6,572 nt of DNA from Acidobacteriaceae bacterium (GTDB lineage Bacteria; Acidobacteriota; Terriglobia; Terriglobales; Acidobacteriaceae): assembly GCA_030042915.1 (NCBI GenBank), contig JASHYS010000035.1, forward strand, positions 1-6,572, in the 5' to 3' direction. The position numbers and the translations under genes were made by a program. Positions within the stretch are counted from its first letter, which is position 1. Every line of letters begins with the position of its first letter. Under the pieces are notes generated by a model, which saw nothing but the letters and a program-made list of their open reading frames with translations, had not been told where the DNA came from and searched no databases. Positions 5,161-6,572 of the stretch are shown in pieces.

Positions 5161-6510
5161 CTACGCCTCCACCGGCGCGGCCGCCAGCACCTTCGCCGCG
5201 GCGTCAATCTGCTCGCGCGTTACCACTTCCGTCGCGCACCAGAGCGTACAGTTCTTCAGCTCCGGATACCAGCGGCTCAACTCGATGCCGCCGACAATCT
5301 TGTTTTCCATGAGCCGCCGGTTCCACGCGGCGGGCGCCTCTTCGGTCTGCAAAACGAATTCATGGAAGCGCGGCGCTCCTTTAAACCGCAGCCTCGCACC
5401 CGGCTGCCCTGCAAGCGCTTTGGCCGCGTAGTCGGCTTTGGCCAGGTTGTGCTCGGCCAGCTCACGCATGCCTTCCTTGCCGTACACGGCCATAAAGATC
5501 GTCGCCATCAGTGCCACCAGCGCCTGATTCGTACAGATGTTCGAGGTCGCCTTCTCGCGGCGGATGTGCTGCTCGCGCGTGGCCAGCGTGAGAACGAACC
5601 CGCGATTCCCTGCCCCGTCGACCGTTTGACCGGCAAGACGGCCTGGCATCTGCCGCACGTATTGCTCCTTGGCCGCAATCACTCCGCAGAACGGGCCGCC
5701 ATAGCTGAGCGCAACACCAAAGGATTGCGCTTCCATGGCCACGATGTCCGCTTCGACCGGCGGCCGCACGATGCCCAGCGACACTGCCTCGGCGATCGAC
5801 ACGATCAACAGAGCGCCCTTCTTGTGCGCGATGGCTGCGATGGTGGGAATGTCTTCGATGACGCCGAAGAAGTTCGGACTCTGCACCAGCACGCAGGCTG
5901 TCTCATCCGTCACTGCAGCTTCAAGCGCACGGAGGTCGATACGGCCGGTTTCGGCATCGTAGCCAACCAGCGTGGTGGGCAGGCCCTGATGCAGGGCGTA
6001 GGTTGCCAGGACTTCGCGATATTCGGGATGGACCGCCGCAGCGACCACAGCCTTGTGACGCCCGGTGACCCGGACCGCCATCATCACCGCTTCAGCCGCG
6101 CCGGTAGAACCGTCGTACATGCTGGCGTTGGCCACGTCCATGCCGGTGAGTTCGGCGATCATGGTTTGGAACTCGAAGATCGCCTGCAGCGTGCCCTGCG
6201 TAATCTCAGCCTGGTAGGGCGTGTAGCTGGTGAGAAACTCGCCGCGCTGCACCAGCGCATCGATGATCACCGGCCGGTAGTGGCGATAGGCGCCCGCGCC
6301 CAGAAAACTCACGTAATCGGTGGCGTTTTTCTGCCCGGCGGAGCGGAAGTAGCTCACGATTTCGCTCTCCGCCTGCTGCCGGGGCACGTCAAGGTCGCGA
6401 TCAAACCGGTATTCGGCGGGGATGACGGCAAAAAGATCGTCAATTGACGCGGCGCCGATTTCGGCCAGCATCTGCCGGCGTTCTTCGTCGGATTTGGGTA
6501 AATAACGCAT
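5161..6510 (-). CDS. gcvPA: Glycine dehydrogenase (decarboxylating) subunit 1
   Basis: The 449-residue product is the N-terminal-half subunit of the split glycine cleavage P-protein; it pairs with GcvPB, which carries the PLP lysine. Family marks are F-L-G-A-G-A-Y (69-75), [12 protein letters not shown] (95-106), N-A-S-M-Y-D-G-S-T (128-136), S-Y-G-G-P-F-C-G (269-276) and [15 protein letters not shown] (317-331). Length equals the family norm of about 445-450 and the frame has no break. The ATG at 6510 has an ideal GGAGGG (6517-6522) 6 nt upstream. The last codons encode V-E-A and contain the ribosome-binding site of gcvPB. The T- and H-protein genes are not visible and may lie upstream beyond the window. 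No glycine riboswitch can be judged because only 62 nt of upstream sequence is available. Confidence 0.97.
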   Translation of the reverse strand: MRYLPKSDEERRQMLAEIGAASIDDLFAVIPAEYRFDRDLDVPRQQAESEIVSYFRSAGQKNATDYVSFLGAGAYRHYRPVIIDALVQRGEFLTSYTPYQAEITQGTLQAIFEFQTMIAELTGMDVANASMYDGSTGAAEAVMMAVRVTGRHKAVVAAAVHPEYREVLATYALHQGLPTTLVGYDAETGRIDLRALEAAVTDETACVLVQSPNFFGVIEDIPTIAAIAHKKGALLIVSIAEAVSLGIVRPPVEADIVAMEAQSFGVALSYGGPFCGVIAAKEQYVRQMPGRLAGQTVDGAGNRGFVLTLATREQHIRREKATSNICTNQALVALMATIFMAVYGKEGMRELAEHNLAKADYAAKALAGQPGARLRFKGAPRFHEFVLQTEEAPAAWNRRLMENKIVGGIELSRWYPELKNCTLWCATEVVTREQIDAAAKVLAAAPVEA

Positions 6511-6513
6511 GTC

Positions 6514-6528
6514 GGTCCCTCCGGGACC
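6514..6528 (-). promoter_or_regulatory. Small hairpin containing the gcvPA ribosome-binding site
   Basis: GGTCCC (6514-6519) and GGGACC (6523-6528) form a perfect 6-bp stem with a 3-nt loop. On the transcript the loop and 3' arm carry the GGAGGG Shine-Dalgarno sequence, so the stem would partly hide it. The stem is short but fully GC/AU paired. It might tune translation; it might also be chance. Confidence 0.4.
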
Positions 6529-6570
6529 AGTGGACAGCGATCAGCGGTCAGTGATCAGTAGCCAGTGATC
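6529..6570. repeat. Degenerate AGTGATC heptamer array upstream of gcvPA
   Basis: Six consecutive 7-nt units fill 6529-6570: AGTGGAC, AGCGATC, AGCGGTC, AGTGATC, AGTAGCC and AGTGATC, with the consensus AGTG(A/G)TC. The array continues to, and perhaps past, the window edge. It is a different family from the GGGATTA repeats but has the same 7-nt period. It lies in the 5' leader or promoter region of gcvPA. Confidence 0.65.
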
Positions 6571-6572
6571 GG

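Noticed and set aside
5101..6447. A 448-codon open frame on the plus strand, antisense to gcvPA and the start of gcvPB
   Set aside because: The minus-strand frames match GcvPA and GcvPB motif by motif. The plus-strand product is rich in Arg, His and Gly with no recognisable domain, as expected from the complement of a GC-rich coding sequence.
6511..6572. Glycine riboswitch upstream of the gcv genes
   Set aside because: Such riboswitches are common before gcv operons, but only 62 nt are available here and they are a hairpin and heptamer repeats, with no aptamer core visible.

Overview
The window is a compact bacterial chromosome segment with high G+C content (roughly 60% by eye). All recognised genes are core metabolic or housekeeping genes, and I see no phage, transposase, CRISPR or defence gene. 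The split glycine decarboxylase (two P-protein subunits), the Rrf2 regulator beside an A-type Fe-S carrier, and the short degenerate heptamer repeats between genes would suit a soil Acidobacteriota (Terriglobia-like) organism. That assignment is an inference from overall character, not from a marker gene.

Layout, left to right. Positions 1-93 (+) hold the last 30 codons of an SGNH/GDSL-type hydrolase. It converges on a minus-strand pair: an Rrf2/IscR-like Fe-S-sensing regulator (654-1112) followed by an A-type Fe-S carrier of the IscA/ErpA family (121-528). A recognisable promoter with a possible autoregulatory operator precedes the regulator. Divergent from it, on the plus strand, are a promoter at about 1240-1267, a possible 26-codon peptide (1307-1387), and a small acidic protein with a putative C-x-H / C-x2-C metal site (about 1426-1590). 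This plus-strand unit converges on a minus-strand series read from right to left: gcvPA (5161-6510), gcvPB (3505-5157), gluQ (2350-3303) and a PgsA-like CDP-alcohol phosphatidyltransferase (1608-2252).

How the genes work together. GcvPA and GcvPB form the PLP-dependent P-protein of the glycine cleavage system. Their genes are 3 nt apart, and the gcvPB ribosome-binding site lies inside the end of gcvPA. The T- and H-protein genes are not in the window and may lie upstream, beyond position 6572. GluQ modifies tRNA(Asp), and the PgsA-like enzyme makes acidic phospholipid headgroups; these two are housekeeping neighbours rather than pathway partners. The Rrf2 protein probably senses Fe-S status and controls itself and the carrier.

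Most notable non-routine signals: (1) GcvPB carries an extra 42 codons (126 nt), in frame, bounded by an imperfect 22-nt direct repeat, at a place where the normal family sequence resumes exactly if one repeat period is removed. (2) A GGGA(T/C)TA-type heptamer repeat with a shared AAGGCA leader occurs three times, and at two of these sites the repeat supplies the stop codon, so two unrelated proteins both end in K-G-R-D. (3) A second heptamer family (AGTGATC-like) lies just upstream of gcvPA, next to a small hairpin that contains the gcvPA Shine-Dalgarno sequence. I did not find a convincing new multi-gene system.
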